IMG/VR virus record: IMGVR_UViG_3300005511_000033
Span: 1-39,287 of that record
Reading direction: 5' to 3' (one strand)
DNA: 39,287 bases
Origin: a virus
The position numbers and the translations under genes were made by a program. Shown here one piece after another: positions 39,274-39,287 of this stretch. Below the pieces are notes generated by a model, which made no database searches, was not told the origin of the DNA, and saw only the letters and a program-made list of their open reading frames with translations. Positions within the stretch are counted from its first letter, which is position 1; every line of letters starts with the position of its first letter.

Positions 39274-39287
39274 TCGCGGTAGTAGCA
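39274..39287. repeat. attR core (direct repeat, right copy)
   Basis: Exact copy of the first 14 bases of the window. Marks the right end of the integrated element, 11 bp after the terminator T-tract. Confidence 0.85.

Noticed and set aside
1-39287. tRNA genes, CRISPR arrays, insertion sequences, toxin-antitoxin pairs or known anti-phage defence genes
   Set aside because: None could be recognised on either strand; the YdaS-like HTH is explained as the Cro partner of the repressor.

Overview
This window is one complete, compact prophage of about 39.3 kb. The same 14-bp sequence occurs at its first base (1-14) and its last base (39274-39287), as expected for attL and attR. The high GC content, the gene repertoire and the AlpA-type excisionase suggest a Burkholderiales host such as Bordetella, Achromobacter or Burkholderia; this is inferred, because no host gene is in the window. 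The virion genes follow a podovirus order like that of P22 and BPP-1-type phages: terS, terL, a ~724-aa portal, scaffold, coat, gp4-like adaptor, gp10-like nozzle, fibres, then three ejection proteins.

Layout. (1) 1-1463: attL core, arm-type repeats and a forward tyrosine integrase. (2) 1509-1742: a small forward Cys-rich gene. (3) 1732-3639 (minus): lysis genes, comprising a holin-like protein, a GH19 endolysin and two more membrane proteins. (4) 3736-22686 (minus): structural and packaging genes, from ejection proteins back to terS. (5) 22817-28186 (minus): the early operon. Reading leftward it runs from a Cro-like repressor through a CII-like activator, an O-like initiator that carries a seven-copy iteron array, a DnaB-like ATPase and a RuvC-like resolvase to a candidate late regulator. 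Two tandem terminators then stand before terS. (6) 28266-29137 (plus): a short CI-like repressor and an exported protein, ended by a terminator. (7) 29279-38947 (plus): a long run of tightly overlapping small genes, including several tiny membrane proteins, a RecE-like nuclease with a probable annealing partner, and an odd methyltransferase-like protein. (8) 38995-39287: an AlpA-like excisionase, more arm-type repeats, a strong terminator and attR.

How it works together. A palindromic operator (TTAGCTATAGCTAA and variants) occurs twice between cro and cI and twice more about 1 kb away, in front of the rightward recombination operon. One repressor therefore probably silences both early transcripts. 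After induction, the leftward transcript makes the replication proteins and then has to read through the tandem terminators to reach the late genes, which implies antitermination. Integration and excision use Int and the AlpA-like protein; their genes become neighbours when the phage circularises, and repeats of TTGTACCCT flank attP on both sides.

No diversity-generating retroelement, CRISPR array, tRNA, transposon or recognised defence system is visible. The less ordinary parts are the dual operator clusters, the iteron array, the structured inverted repeats around 33551-33898, the terminators inside the late operon, a plus-strand gene lying inside the leftward operon, and a frameshifted small gene.
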